The position numbers were made by a program, and so were the translations under genes. 64,000 bases of DNA from GCA-2770975 sp050248915 (GTDB taxonomy: Bacteria; Cyanobacteriota; Sericytochromatia; UBA7694). The notes under the pieces are model-generated. The model searched no databases and had not been told where the DNA came from. It worked only from the letters and a program-made list of their open reading frames with translations. The DNA is taken from the NCBI GenBank assembly GCA_050248915.1, contig JBFWRL010000005.1:1-64000 (forward strand), in the 5' to 3' direction. Shown here in pieces: positions 40,185 through 48,914 of the stretch. Every line of letters starts with the position of its first letter. The stretch's first letter is position 1.

Positions 40185-40940
40185 TTAGCGATTGCCTTTG
40201 GCCGGAGTTTTAAACATATCCGACAAATTGGTGATTTTATAACCACCAGGCACCGCAAATAAACTGGCTTTGATCGGAATATTGACCTCAATACTCTTGG
40301 TTTGCATAGCGGCAATTTGGCCCCGTTTATCGGTAGACACTTCCACCTTTAAAGGCAAAACCAAATCTTCCGCCAGCCACAGCTTGACTTTGACCATTTC
40401 GGTACTGGTTTTGCCTTGGCTAACAGGAATTTTAGCGCTTTTGGCAATTTCCCAGATTGTACAAGGGTGACCCAAAACAGAGGTTTTGCCCACTTGCTTG
40501 CCGCCCTGCTTTTGCAACTCACTGCGCAATTTCGCAGGGTCACTTAAGAGAGTCGGGTCGCTAAAAAATTGGGGGTTGGCCGTACCAGGATTGCGCGAAG
40601 ATCCTGTCATTTGATTCATCTGTGCCGTATCTACGCGGATGGCAGTCTTGTTGCGATCATCCAGCATATAGCCCACTTTTTTATTCATGTCCATAATCAC
40701 AGTGGCTTTATTGCTGATTTTCACGGGGCTATTGGCATTGCTCATATTGGCATTGCTGTCCACCTCCGTGCGAAATTTCATATCGCTGTACCAAACTTTG
40801 GCATTGGCACGGATGTTCCGGCCACCTTCTTGAGAGACCAGTTCGGTCGTCATCATCAGGGTTTTGGGCAAGGCCCAGCTTTCCAGATTGGGAAAACTCA
40901 GGCTCAATACCACCAGCCAAAAGAAAATCTGTCGAAACAT
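40185..40940 (-). CDS. Exported DUF4412/LolA-like protein
   Basis: The ATG at 40940, with AGGAG 8 nt upstream, gives 251 residues; the open frame upstream of it overlaps yraN and is not used. A signal peptide (IFFWLVVLSLSFPNLESWA) precedes a beta-rich body: TTELVSQEGGRNIRANAKV, VIMDMNKKVGYMLDDRNKTA, GHPCTIWEI and VKLWLAEDLVLPLKVEV followed by LFAVPGGYKI. This order fits DUF4412, which shares the half-barrel fold of LolA/LolB. The role could be binding a lipid or hydrophobic ligand in the periplasm. It is 19 nt after yraN. Confidence 0.75.
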   Translation of the reverse strand: MFRQIFFWLVVLSLSFPNLESWALPKTLMMTTELVSQEGGRNIRANAKVWYSDMKFRTEVDSNANMSNANSPVKISNKATVIMDMNKKVGYMLDDRNKTAIRVDTAQMNQMTGSSRNPGTANPQFFSDPTLLSDPAKLRSELQKQGGKQVGKTSVLGHPCTIWEIAKSAKIPVSQGKTSTEMVKVKLWLAEDLVLPLKVEVSTDKRGQIAAMQTKSIEVNIPIKASLFAVPGGYKITNLSDMFKTPAKGNR

Positions 40941-40959
40941 GGCTGTGACTCCTCTTGAT

Positions 40960-41337
40960 TCAATCGTTTTGGATTGCATTTTTGATGTGTGTAAACTGCA
41001 GTTCGCCATTTGCCTGCCTCTGAATCCCCAGCGCATCAAAGCGAATGGGCCCAGAATGGGGATATTTATGCAAAAAATAACGGGCTGCCTGAAGCAAATG
41101 GCGCTGCTTGGTGGGTGTAATCGCTTCGAGTGGCTGTCCATGCCGCAGCGAACGCCGAAATTTAACCTCAACAAAGACCAAAGTTGTGCCTTCTTTCATG
41201 ACCAAATCCAACTCACCCTGACGGGTATAGACATTCTGGGCCAAACACTGGTAGCCGAGGGATTCCAGCCATTGGCGGGCAATTGTCTCCCCCTGTAAAC
41301 CCAATTGGCGTCGATTCAGTTCTGAAAGAGTGGACAT
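40960..41337 (-). CDS. yraN: YraN/UPF0102 family nuclease-like protein
   Basis: A 125-residue protein with the restriction-endonuclease-like fold of the YraN group. It has GLQGETIARQWLESLGYQCL, then NVYTRQGELDLVMKEGTTL and VFVEVKFRRSLRHGQPLEAI; the E-L-D-L...E-V-K pattern is the catalytic core of the fold. The length is typical. The biological role of the family is not settled. It heads an operon with the DUF4412 and double-cNMP genes. Confidence 0.92.
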   Translation of the reverse strand: MSTLSELNRRQLGLQGETIARQWLESLGYQCLAQNVYTRQGELDLVMKEGTTLVFVEVKFRRSLRHGQPLEAITPTKQRHLLQAARYFLHKYPHSGPIRFDALGIQRQANGELQFTHIKNAIQND

Positions 41338-41516
41338 TGGGAAAATCAGAAAAGTTCCTTTTTAAAAATACGGTCTTTGTTTTGGACAATTGTTTTAACT
41401 TTAGCATATCCTGCCACTTTTCTGGGACGGCAGGCAAAAGCAAAGCGCAAAATGAGCCTCTTTAAAATGGGAATCTCTGGCTCTTGGCCCAGTACACAAG
41501 CTATGATGAAGGAGCC

Positions 41517-42032
41517 ATGATACATTCCCTCCATACCATTTTTACAGCTCTTTTTGTGATAGCCTTTGCTGTTTCATTGGGCCTCTTTGCCGCTGGCACG
41601 GTCACCAAATCGCAGCAATTACTCAGGTGGGGAGCCTGGGGCTTTCTGGGTACTTTTTTGCTTTTACTGATTGCTTATAGCACAGGATTCCCGCTAAAAC
41701 AAACTATTTTAAGTTCTCCTGCAGGCCTGATCACCGCAGCAGCCGAAAAACACCACCGCATGTCCAAATTTGTTCTGACGGGGGGTATTTTAATTTCAGC
41801 CGCCTGTGGAGTGGTGTTATTCAGATTTCGCACTCAAAATTACCCCGTTTGGTTCAGCCCCAATTTGCTGTTTATTGGCTTTATGTTGATCTTTTTTCTT
41901 TTGCGTTCACTGCTCACAGGCTTTGGCATCCATTGGGCCGAGCAAAAACAAAAAGCCAGTGAACAATTTGCTCCCCAAAACCTCAGTCCCGAGGTGACGA
42001 CTCAGTCCCAGAAATCACCCCAGCCTCAGTAA
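41517..42032 (+). CDS. Hypothetical four-helix membrane protein
   Basis: About 171 residues from the ATG at 41517. Four hydrophobic helices are visible: HTIFTALFVIAFAVSLGLFA, WGAWGFLGTFLLLLIAYSTG, FVLTGGILISAACGVVLFRF and NLLFIGFMLIFFLLRSLL. A polar Gln/Ser-rich tail follows. The layout of small four-helix proteins such as DUF2231 is similar, but I cannot confirm this. AAGGAG lies only 2 nt before the ATG, which is unusually close; an in-frame TTG at 41484 is an alternative. The last 50 nt overlap the end of the convergent ndh gene. Confidence 0.65.
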   Translation: MIHSLHTIFTALFVIAFAVSLGLFAAGTVTKSQQLLRWGAWGFLGTFLLLLIAYSTGFPLKQTILSSPAGLITAAAEKHHRMSKFVLTGGILISAACGVVLFRFRTQNYPVWFSPNLLFIGFMLIFFLLRSLLTGFGIHWAEQKQKASEQFAPQNLSPEVTTQSQKSPQPQ

Positions 42033-43317
42033 AAGGCAATTTGGTTTCGCCTGTAATCAGGCGGGCAGAGCGGTTGCGCGAGAGATAATTCCAGCCCCAT
42101 TGCATCAGCACCATCAGGCGATTGGTAAACTCCACCAAATAGAGAATGTGAATAAAGAGCCACATCAGCCAGGCCAAAAGGCCTGAAAACTGAAGTTGGC
42201 CGACCTGAACCACAGCCAGAGAACGCCCAATTGTGGCCATACTGCCTTTGTCGAGGTAATGAAACGGGGAGACATTCAAGGGCTGATTGTGTAATTTTTG
42301 AAGCAGTAAACGGGCCACATATTTGCCTTCCTGCATGGCTGCAGGGGCCACACCGGGCACCTGTTTTCCGTCTTGGATCAAACAGGCCAAATCCCCAATC
42401 ACAAAAATCTCGGGATGGCCAGGCAGACTCAGATCGGGCGCCACTTTGACCCGCCCTGCCCGGTCCAACTCGACCCCAGTACCCTGAGCCAAAACCTTTC
42501 CCAGCGGCGAGGCCTGAACCCCTGCCCCCCAGAGAATCGTCTGGGTTTTGAGTTCTTGGCTTTGCTCCTGAGTTTTAAGGGTGATTTGCCCCGCCTGAAT
42601 ATCGGTGACAGCGGTTTTGAGCATGACCCGGGCCCCCAGTTTTTCAAGCGCTAAACGGGCTTTTTCAGAGAGTTCGGGGGCATAAGGCGCCAAGATACGC
42701 TCTCCAGCTTCAATCAGCAATATTTCCGCATCTGCGGGGTTGATCTTGCGAAAATTATCTTTGAGGGTTTCATGGGCAATTTCGGCCAAGGCCCCGGCCA
42801 ATTCGACCCCTGTCGGCCCCCCTCCAATCACAACAAAACGCAACCAAGCTTGGCGCAACAGGGGGTCTGATTCGCGCTCTGCCGCTTCAAAGGCCAATAA
42901 GACGCGCCGCCGTATTTCGGTGGCATCTTCAATGGTTTTGAGACCGGGGGCGTGTTTTTCCCAGTGGGCATTGCCAAAATAATTGTGGCTGGCACCTGTG
43001 GCCACGATCAGATAGTCATAGTTCAGGCTTTCGCCATCGCTAAAAGACAGCGTGCGCGTGTGGGGATTGATATCCACCACCTCCGCCAATAGGACCGAGG
43101 TATTTTTTTGTGTTTTGAGAATGGCGCGCAAGGGAGCCGAGATATTCGCAGGAGAGAGACCACCTGTGGCAACCTGGTACAAAAGGGGTTGAAAAAGATG
43201 AAAATTGCGGCGGTCAAGCAAAGAAATTTGGGCTGGAGCGCGTTTTAAATGTTGGGCCGCATACAGCCCTCCAAAACCGCCCCCGATAATCACGATATGG
43301 GGTTGCGTTGTCGGCAT
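41983..43317 (-). CDS. ndh: Type II NADH dehydrogenase (NDH-2)
   Basis: A 444-residue flavoprotein that oxidises NADH and reduces quinone at the inner membrane without pumping protons. The FAD-binding site is HIVIIGGGFGGLYAAQHLKR, then FHLFQPLLYQVATGGLSPAN; the NADH-binding site is VVIGGGPTGVELAGALAE; the second FAD contact is FVIGDLACLIQDGKQVPG followed by PAAMQEGKYVA. The C-terminal amphipathic/hydrophobic stretch (FSGLLAWLMWLFIHILYLVE) is typical for membrane attachment. AGGAGG lies 6 nt upstream of the ATG. Its 3' end overlaps the convergent membrane-protein gene by 50 nt. Confidence 0.94.
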   Translation of the reverse strand: MPTTQPHIVIIGGGFGGLYAAQHLKRAPAQISLLDRRNFHLFQPLLYQVATGGLSPANISAPLRAILKTQKNTSVLLAEVVDINPHTRTLSFSDGESLNYDYLIVATGASHNYFGNAHWEKHAPGLKTIEDATEIRRRVLLAFEAAERESDPLLRQAWLRFVVIGGGPTGVELAGALAEIAHETLKDNFRKINPADAEILLIEAGERILAPYAPELSEKARLALEKLGARVMLKTAVTDIQAGQITLKTQEQSQELKTQTILWGAGVQASPLGKVLAQGTGVELDRAGRVKVAPDLSLPGHPEIFVIGDLACLIQDGKQVPGVAPAAMQEGKYVARLLLQKLHNQPLNVSPFHYLDKGSMATIGRSLAVVQVGQLQFSGLLAWLMWLFIHILYLVEFTNRLMVLMQWGWNYLSRNRSARLITGETKLPFTEAGVISGTESSPRD

Positions 43318-43409
43318 GGGCTGCCTCCTTAAGGGCACTGAATTGCAGGACTGCGATCTATTTTTAATTATAAAATATTAGTGTAAAAAATACAATTAAA
43401 TCCGGTCGA

Positions 43410-44111
43410 TCAAACACGGGCCCCAAAGATCAAACTGCCAACCCGAATCAGGGTCGCTCCTTCTTCGATGGCCCATTCAAAATCGCCGGACATGCCCATC
43501 GAAAGCACGTCCCAAGAGGCATTTGGCAAAGCCAAGGCCCGAGCCTGGGCCTGTAGTTCACACAAGCGTTTAAAACAATCGCGAACGGGCTGTTCTTGCT
43601 CAGAAAACAAGCCAATGGTCATCAGTCCCTGGAGCTGGAGTCCAGGCAATTCATGCACCCGTTGAATCAATGTCAAGGTCTGTTCTGGGGCAACCCCAAA
43701 CTTACTCTCTTCATAAGAGGTATTGACCTGGATCAGAATCGGGAGCTGACGGCCCTCTTGCACCAGGCGCTGGCTGAGCTTTTGCGCTAAATCCCATCGA
43801 TCAACCGATTGCACACAATCGGCAAATTTGAGCACGTCTTTGACCTTATTGGTCTGCAAATGCCCAATAAAATGCCAGTGGGCTGAGCTGTTTTGAAGCG
43901 CTTGGGCCTTGGGCCAAGCCTCTTGAACTTTGTTTTCGCCGAGCAGGGTTTCACCACAGTCCAAGGCCGCTTGAATTTGGGCTGTCGAAACCGTTTTGGT
44001 CACCAGCATCAATTGCACAGTTGCTGGGCTGCGCCCCACCCGCAAACAGGCCGCCTGCATGCGCTCACGAACGGCTTGAATCTGTTCTGATATCTGGGGT
44101 TCTGGATTCAT
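43410..44111 (-). CDS. yggS: YggS-family PLP homeostasis protein
   Basis: A protein of 233 residues from the ATG at 44111, the usual length; the frame is open to 44162, but the family starts here. The alanine-racemase-like barrel has VQLMLVTKTVSTAQIQAAL (PLP Lys in VTK), LLGENKVQEAWPKAQAL, WHFIGHLQTNKVKDVLKF, LIQVNTSYEESKFGV, LQGLMTIGLFSEQ and LSMGMSGDFEWAIEEGATLI, all signature motifs. It binds PLP and buffers its pool. Many organisms have yggS next to cell-division genes, but here it lies between ndh and glnA. Confidence 0.95.
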   Translation of the reverse strand: MNPEPQISEQIQAVRERMQAACLRVGRSPATVQLMLVTKTVSTAQIQAALDCGETLLGENKVQEAWPKAQALQNSSAHWHFIGHLQTNKVKDVLKFADCVQSVDRWDLAQKLSQRLVQEGRQLPILIQVNTSYEESKFGVAPEQTLTLIQRVHELPGLQLQGLMTIGLFSEQEQPVRDCFKRLCELQAQARALALPNASWDVLSMGMSGDFEWAIEEGATLIRVGSLIFGARV

Positions 44112-44190
44112 AAAATAGACCTGTTCCATCGGGTGGTAAATCGCCCCCATCATACCATGCACCCAAACAGAGCGGGGTTATCTCCGCAAG

Positions 44191-44213
44191 AAAAAAGGCC
44201 CCTTTCGGGGCCC
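44191..44213 (-). terminator. Intrinsic terminator after glnA
   Basis: On the minus strand GGCCCC-GAAA-GGGGCC (44197-44212) is followed by six T residues, 32 nt after the glnA stop codon. Confidence 0.85.
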
Positions 44214-44244
44214 ATGACTGGAGGCCTGGAGATTCAAACGGGAC

Positions 44245-45684
44245 TTAAAACTGACTCCAGAGGTATTGGTTGGTAACTTCGTGGTGGTAAATAATCTCGG
44301 GGGTTTTGATGCGCGCACCCAACAATTTGGGACAGCGATCAGCCGCCGCCTGCTTTAATTCCAAGAATTTTTGGTGGTTTTGCTCTCCCAGCATGCTGCG
44401 GGCAAATTCACTGCCTTTAAAGTGGCGCATGGCGTCATAGATATTGTCGGGCAGAAAACGGGTGCGGGTACGCCGGGTTTCGCTGTCGAGGGTTTCACTC
44501 ATGGGGCCTTCCATGCCGGTTTTGAGCAAGGTGTGCAGCAGCAAATAGGGGCTGGCATCGGGGCCCACGCTGCGCACTTCAATCCGGGCCGAGCGCTCAT
44601 TGGCCAAGGGAATGCGAATCATCGAAGTCCGGTCAATGGCTGAAGACTTAATCTGGTTGGGTGCTTCGTAGGCCGGATCCAAACGGCGATAGGCGTTGAC
44701 ACTGGGGTTGAGCACCAGACAGATATCGTTGGCATTGTTGAGAATGCGATCGACAAAATTCCAGCCCTCTTGTGAGAGCCCGTCTTGGCCATTGGCATCA
44801 TAAAAGACATTTTTACCTTTTTCTGAAATCGACATATTGGTGTGCATGCCATTGCCGTTGATATCTGCCACAGGTTTGGGCAAGAAAGAGGCTGTCATAC
44901 CCATACTATTGGCAATCTGACGGGCCATGAGTTTGTACAGTTGGATTTGGTCGGCCGCAATCACTGCATCGCTGTAAGAAAAATTCAACTCAAACTGTGA
45001 GGGAGCCACTTCGGGATGGTCTTTTTCATTTTCAAAACCCAGGGCACGCTGGGCTTCGGCAAAGCGATCAATAAAGCGGCGCAAGGGGTCTTGGGGCAGG
45101 GAGTGGTAATAGCCACCACCCGAGACAAATTCAAAACCGCCGTTGAGTTCAAAGTTTTGCTCAGCATTGATGCCATTAAACAAAAAACCTTCAAGTTCAA
45201 CCGCCACATTGGCCACACCCTGATTTTTGGCCCAGAGTGTTTCGCGCATTTGAATCAAATGCCCGCGCAGATCGGAGTCATACATGCTGCCGTCATTGGC
45301 TTTGATCAAACCAAAAACCATCATTTTGCCTGGCCCAAAGACATCTGAAGGCAACCAGCGGAAGGAGCCCCAATCGATGTGCAGACGCAGGTCAGATTCA
45401 CGCACCATGCTAAACCCACGCACAGAAGAGCCATCAAAGGTCAAATTTTCATACGATTTAAGCAGAAATTTTTTATCGTAATCCAACATATGGAAACGGC
45501 CTTCGAGATCGGTAAAAGCCACAGTCACGGCTTTGAGGTCACGGCGGTCGCTGAGATAACGCAGATAATGTTCTTGCAATTGATCTTCTTTGACCCGTTT
45601 CAAGACCTTGTCTTTGGCCTCAAGGTTTAATTCTTCCAATTCGGCATACGAAAACTCTGAGAGACTTTTAAAGCTATCGGACAT
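44245..45684 (-). CDS. glnA: Glutamine synthetase, type I-like
   Basis: A 479-residue enzyme making glutamine from glutamate, ammonia and ATP. It has VAFTDLEGRFHMLDYDKKFL, the substrate loop FDGSSVRGFSM, metal-site Glu residues in VAVELEGFLF and PEVAPSQFELNF, the His of NGNGMHTNMSISE and the Arg region NPSVNAYRRLDPAYEAPNQ with later IRIPLANERSARIEVRS. I start at the ATG at 45684, with AAGGTGAG upstream. The known adenylylation loop Tyr of GlnA-type enzymes cannot be confirmed. A palindrome and AT-rich promoter region precede it, suggesting nitrogen-responsive control. It stands alone. It differs clearly from the partial enzyme at the left end. Confidence 0.92.
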   Translation of the reverse strand: MSDSFKSLSEFSYAELEELNLEAKDKVLKRVKEDQLQEHYLRYLSDRRDLKAVTVAFTDLEGRFHMLDYDKKFLLKSYENLTFDGSSVRGFSMVRESDLRLHIDWGSFRWLPSDVFGPGKMMVFGLIKANDGSMYDSDLRGHLIQMRETLWAKNQGVANVAVELEGFLFNGINAEQNFELNGGFEFVSGGGYYHSLPQDPLRRFIDRFAEAQRALGFENEKDHPEVAPSQFELNFSYSDAVIAADQIQLYKLMARQIANSMGMTASFLPKPVADINGNGMHTNMSISEKGKNVFYDANGQDGLSQEGWNFVDRILNNANDICLVLNPSVNAYRRLDPAYEAPNQIKSSAIDRTSMIRIPLANERSARIEVRSVGPDASPYLLLHTLLKTGMEGPMSETLDSETRRTRTRFLPDNIYDAMRHFKGSEFARSMLGEQNHQKFLELKQAAADRCPKLLGARIKTPEIIYHHEVTNQYLWSQF

Positions 45685-45714
45685 GGGACTCACCTTTTAA
45701 AATTTCAATTTGAC

Positions 45715-45737
45715 GTGTTGATTTATGAAATCAACAC
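45715..45737. promoter_or_regulatory. Perfect 10-bp palindrome, candidate glnA operator
   Basis: GTGTTGATTT (45715-45724) and AAATCAACAC (45728-45737) are exact reverse complements around a 3-nt centre. On the minus strand it lies about 8 nt after a TATACT -10 (around 45746-45751), so a bound protein would cover the transcription start. It matches neither the GlnR (TGTNA-N7-TNACA) nor the NtcA (GTA-N8-TAC) consensus. Confidence 0.65.
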
Positions 45738-45837
45738 TAAAATACAGTATAACAAATATAATTTTTAAAACAAATAAATTAAGTCCAATAACTTTTATAA
45801 TAAATATCTGAACAGAAAGACTAAAATCTCAGATCAA

Positions 45838-47550
45838 TTATTTTTTTGTGAGCCAAGTACTGATCTCGGACAGTGATAGGGTATTGAGCACCGCGGAGCG
45901 GGTCCAGCCCCCTTTGCGAGCCACTCCCACGCCATAAGTCACCACATCCAAGCCACCACAGCTGTGTGCATCGGGACTGATGGCCAATTTCACCCCCAAT
46001 TGACGCGCCAAAGGACCGTGGCGCCAATCCAAGTCGAGGCGGCTGGGATGGGCATTGAGTTCCATCACGGTACCGGTTTCAGCGCAGGCCGCCAAAACGG
46101 CGGGCACATTGACCGGATAACCCTCACGGGCCAGCAAAATTCGTCCTGTCAAATGACCGATCATGGTCACCCGCGGATGGTGGATCGCGTGGAGTATGCG
46201 TTCGGTCATTTCAGCCTCTTTCATTTTAAAGCGGCTATGGACAGAAGCGATCACAAAGTCAAATCCCGCCAACAATTCATCGGGATAGTCCAGACTGCCA
46301 TCGGGCAAAATATCCACCTCAATGCCTTTAAAGACTTTAAAGTTTTCTAAACGGGCGTTGAGGGCATCGATCTCTTGCCACTGGGCATGCACCCGCTCGA
46401 TCTCCAAACCGTGGGCATAAACTGCCGATTGGCTGTGCTCCGAGACCCCCAGATAACTATACCCCCGCTGCTGACAAGCCTGAACCATGGCCGCAAGGCT
46501 GTCGGCCCCATCGCTCCAAGTCGTGTGGGCATGAAAAACCCCTTTGAGATCTTGCGCAGTGATCAAATCTGAAAAATCAGCACCAGCCAACACTTCGCCG
46601 CTATTCTCGCGCAATTCCGGGGGAATCCAAGGCAACCCCAATTCACGAAAAATGGCCGCTTCGCTGTCGCAGATAAGCGACTCTTCGCCACGAAACAAAC
46701 CATTTTCATTGAGTGTGAGCCCCTGTTCTTGGGCCCGTGCTTGTAAAGCCCTATTGTGCTCTTTGCTGCCGGTCATCTGCAGCAAAAGAAAGGGGTACTC
46801 AGCTTCTGAGACCAAGCGAAAATCGACACTTAATCCCGATTTTAGGCGAATATGGGTCTGGGCCAAGCCCTGCCCAATTACCGACTCAAGCTGGGGCAAA
46901 GCCACAAAATGGGCCATGATCGCTTCGCGCTCGGGCTCATCACAGGCCCCTACCAACACAAGATCTTTGACCACTTCTCTGGCCCTGCGCAAAGACCCCG
47001 CCAAAGAACAGTGCTTGAGTTGGGGAGATTGTTTGAGCCAGTCGAGCACCACCATAGCCTTTTCCTGGGCAAATGGAAAGAGAAACAACCCTTGACGGGT
47101 TTTTAAAAACTCCAAGCCCTGGAGAATATTGGTCTGGGTTTTAGCCCCAAAGCCCTTCATGGTCACCAGACGGTTTTCATGGCAGGCGTATTCCAGTTCC
47201 CCCAAAGAGGCAATGCCCAATTGGGCATAAATGGCACTGACTTTTTTCGGCCCCAATCCAGGGATCTGAAGCATCTCCAAGAGTCCAGGCGGGGTTTCAG
47301 CCTTGAGGGTTTCGTAGTCCGGGTCAGGGTCACCCATGGCCCAGACGCGAATCTGCTGACTCAGACCTTTGCCAATGCCTTTAAGCTTTTCCAATTCACC
47401 ACTTTCGAGCAAAAAAGCCATGTCTTGAGCAGCCATTTCGAGGGTACGGACGGCATTTTGATAGGCCCTGATTTTAAACGGATTGGCATCGTTCAGCTCC
47501 AGCAGAACCGCCATTTCTTCCAAACGCTCTAAAACCTGACCTTTGTTCAT
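45838..47550 (-). CDS. polX: PolX-family protein: degenerate polymerase X domain fused to intact PHP domain
   Basis: A 570-residue protein with the bacterial PolX layout. Helix-hairpin-helix regions (LEKLKGIGKGLSQQIRVWA, LQIPGLGPKKVSAIYAQLG) precede a Pol beta-type nucleotidyltransferase domain (about 160-310). The catalytic segment reads GSLRRAREVVKDLVLVGA where active enzymes have a D-x-D: the first Asp is kept, the second is Val. The third Asp is present in LSVDFRLVS. The C-terminal PHP domain (about 335-570) is complete: VFHAHTTWSDGADSL, GVSEHSQ, KGIEVDILPDG, ASVHSRF, IGHLTGR, ELNAHPSRLDLD and SPDAHSCGG. I expect a DNA-repair nuclease without polymerase activity. ATG at 47550, 20 nt after the cytochrome gene. 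Confidence 0.9.
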   Translation of the reverse strand: MNKGQVLERLEEMAVLLELNDANPFKIRAYQNAVRTLEMAAQDMAFLLESGELEKLKGIGKGLSQQIRVWAMGDPDPDYETLKAETPPGLLEMLQIPGLGPKKVSAIYAQLGIASLGELEYACHENRLVTMKGFGAKTQTNILQGLEFLKTRQGLFLFPFAQEKAMVVLDWLKQSPQLKHCSLAGSLRRAREVVKDLVLVGACDEPEREAIMAHFVALPQLESVIGQGLAQTHIRLKSGLSVDFRLVSEAEYPFLLLQMTGSKEHNRALQARAQEQGLTLNENGLFRGEESLICDSEAAIFRELGLPWIPPELRENSGEVLAGADFSDLITAQDLKGVFHAHTTWSDGADSLAAMVQACQQRGYSYLGVSEHSQSAVYAHGLEIERVHAQWQEIDALNARLENFKVFKGIEVDILPDGSLDYPDELLAGFDFVIASVHSRFKMKEAEMTERILHAIHHPRVTMIGHLTGRILLAREGYPVNVPAVLAACAETGTVMELNAHPSRLDLDWRHGPLARQLGVKLAISPDAHSCGGLDVVTYGVGVARKGGWTRSAVLNTLSLSEISTWLTKK

Positions 47551-47570
47551 GCACAACGCCTTTACCTGAA

Positions 47571-48086
47571 TTATTCAAAACCAAAGATATAATCCTTGTT
47601 TTTGGCACCTGCATGGCAATTGATACACAAAGGGACTTTGCCTTTGAGCCGTGGGGCACCGTCGGGTGCCAACATAGCATAAAACCAGTCCCCATTGGCA
47701 GGGTCATAACCTGGGATTTTTTTCATCACATAAATGCGTTCAATCGGCCCATCAGTCCCCACATGCCCCTCTTTAAAGGCCAATGCGCCGTCGGGAAAAG
47801 GGTAAGATTTGGCATTAAAGGCCTTAAGCGCGACAGGATCGAGATGGGTGCGCACATAGATCCCGCCGTGTTGTGGGCTGAGGCGCAATTGGGCATTCAG
47901 ACTGGCAAAACCCGTATAAGACTGTGAAAGGGTCTTTAGCTCAGCCTCATTAGGTTCGGCAAGCACAGCCGGGGCAGCGCTTGCCGGGCTGCCATTGGCC
48001 GGAGTTTGGGAAGTTGTGGGAGCAGAACAAGCGACCATCGCTGAGGCCAGCAAGACAAATACTCCAAAGGCAGAAAAGAGCTTCAT
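47571..48086 (-). CDS. Cytochrome P460-like lipoprotein
   Basis: A 171-residue exported protein. The signal ends in a lipobox-like MVAC (about residue 20), followed by a Ser/Ala/Pro-rich linker. The body fits the cytochrome P460 family: GGIYVRTHLDPVALKAFNA, FPDGALAFKEGHVG, IYVMKKIPGYDPANGDWFYA and the heme-attachment motif CINCHAGAKNKDY (CxxCH) near the C-terminus. P460 proteins carry a cross-linked c-type heme and act on hydroxylamine or nitric oxide in some bacteria; others have no known role. It is 3 nt after the YceI-like gene and 20 nt before polX. Confidence 0.82.
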   Translation of the reverse strand: MKLFSAFGVFVLLASAMVACSAPTTSQTPANGSPASAAPAVLAEPNEAELKTLSQSYTGFASLNAQLRLSPQHGGIYVRTHLDPVALKAFNAKSYPFPDGALAFKEGHVGTDGPIERIYVMKKIPGYDPANGDWFYAMLAPDGAPRLKGKVPLCINCHAGAKNKDYIFGFE

Positions 48087-48089
48087 ACT

Positions 48090-48710
48090 TTATTTGACAA
48101 TCCCAAAATTCTGGACTTTATCTGAACCCAGATTAAAATGCAGTTCCAAATAATCGGGCACCTTGGCAATGGCCCCCCCTGGACCCACTTCGGGTGGCTG
48201 TAAACCCAAAGCCGTAAAGCGGGTGCGAATACTGCCATAGACTTCAATCTTGCCCGCAGATTTGCGAATTTTGACCAGCGCAGTCAGGGAAAAAGAGCGA
48301 CCAGCCACCGCCAATTTACCTCTCACGGTGCCTTGACCTTTTGCCAAGATACTCTCCCACTGGGCTTTGGACAGGGCCTCAGTGGTAAAGGTCAAACTGG
48401 GCTGAACAGAGGCTTTTAAAATTTTTAACACCTCTTTGTCGCGGTCAGCCTCTTGGCTATTAAACGACGAAATTGGAATTGAGACGATAGCAGCAAATTT
48501 ACCCGCCCCCGCTGCTTGGGCTGAGACAGAGACCTGACAACTGGTCCCCACCACCTCATGTTGAGACACCAAGGCCAGCGTCTTTGTGGTGCGCCACGCC
48601 ACACAATGGGAACCCGACTGAAGCACCTGCCGGGGGGGCATTGTGCCAGCCTGAGCAGGCAAACTGAGAGGTAACAACAGACAAAAAGCCAAAAAAGCAG
48701 GTTTAATCAC
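48090..48710 (-). CDS. YceI-family exported protein
   Basis: A 206-residue protein from the GTG at 48710, chosen because GGAGG lies 5 nt upstream and a clean signal peptide follows (FLAFCLLLPLSLPAQA); a GTG at 48740 is also in frame. The lipocalin-like YceI fold has KTLALVSQHEVVGTSCQVSV, ISIPISSFNSQEADRDKEVL-type strands and KAQWESILAKGQGTVRGKLA. YceI proteins bind polyisoprenoids or quinones in the periplasm. Heads an operon with the P460-like and polX genes. Confidence 0.82.
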   Translation of the reverse strand: MIKPAFLAFCLLLPLSLPAQAGTMPPRQVLQSGSHCVAWRTTKTLALVSQHEVVGTSCQVSVSAQAAGAGKFAAIVSIPISSFNSQEADRDKEVLKILKASVQPSLTFTTEALSKAQWESILAKGQGTVRGKLAVAGRSFSLTALVKIRKSAGKIEVYGSIRTRFTALGLQPPEVGPGGAIAKVPDYLELHFNLGSDKVQNFGIVK

Positions 48711-48740
48711 GGGGGCCTCCAATAGATATTCGCGATTCAC

Positions 48741-48914
48741 GGGATCGGTTGAATGCAGTTTATTCTTCTCCTGAAAGTGCTTGTGACAAACAGAGAAAAC
48801 ATATTACGATTATAGCAGCCATCTTAATCGGAACTACCGATTAAAGTTGAACGGGCACGCAAAATAGAGATTCAATTAAACTAAAATGCCCTGGGTGGGA
48901 ATAGAGGAGGAGCC
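48741..48914. other. Divergent intergenic region between YceI and the J-domain gene
   Basis: About 170-200 nt of AT-rich sequence. A possible -10 (TAAAAT near 48884) lies before the J-domain gene, which has a strong GAGGAGGAG ribosome site. Nothing else is recognisable. Confidence 0.35.

Noticed and set aside
40941..41174. N-terminal extension of the DUF4412 protein
   Set aside because: It overlaps yraN, has no ribosome site, and precedes a normal signal peptide; AGGAG sits before the ATG at 40940.
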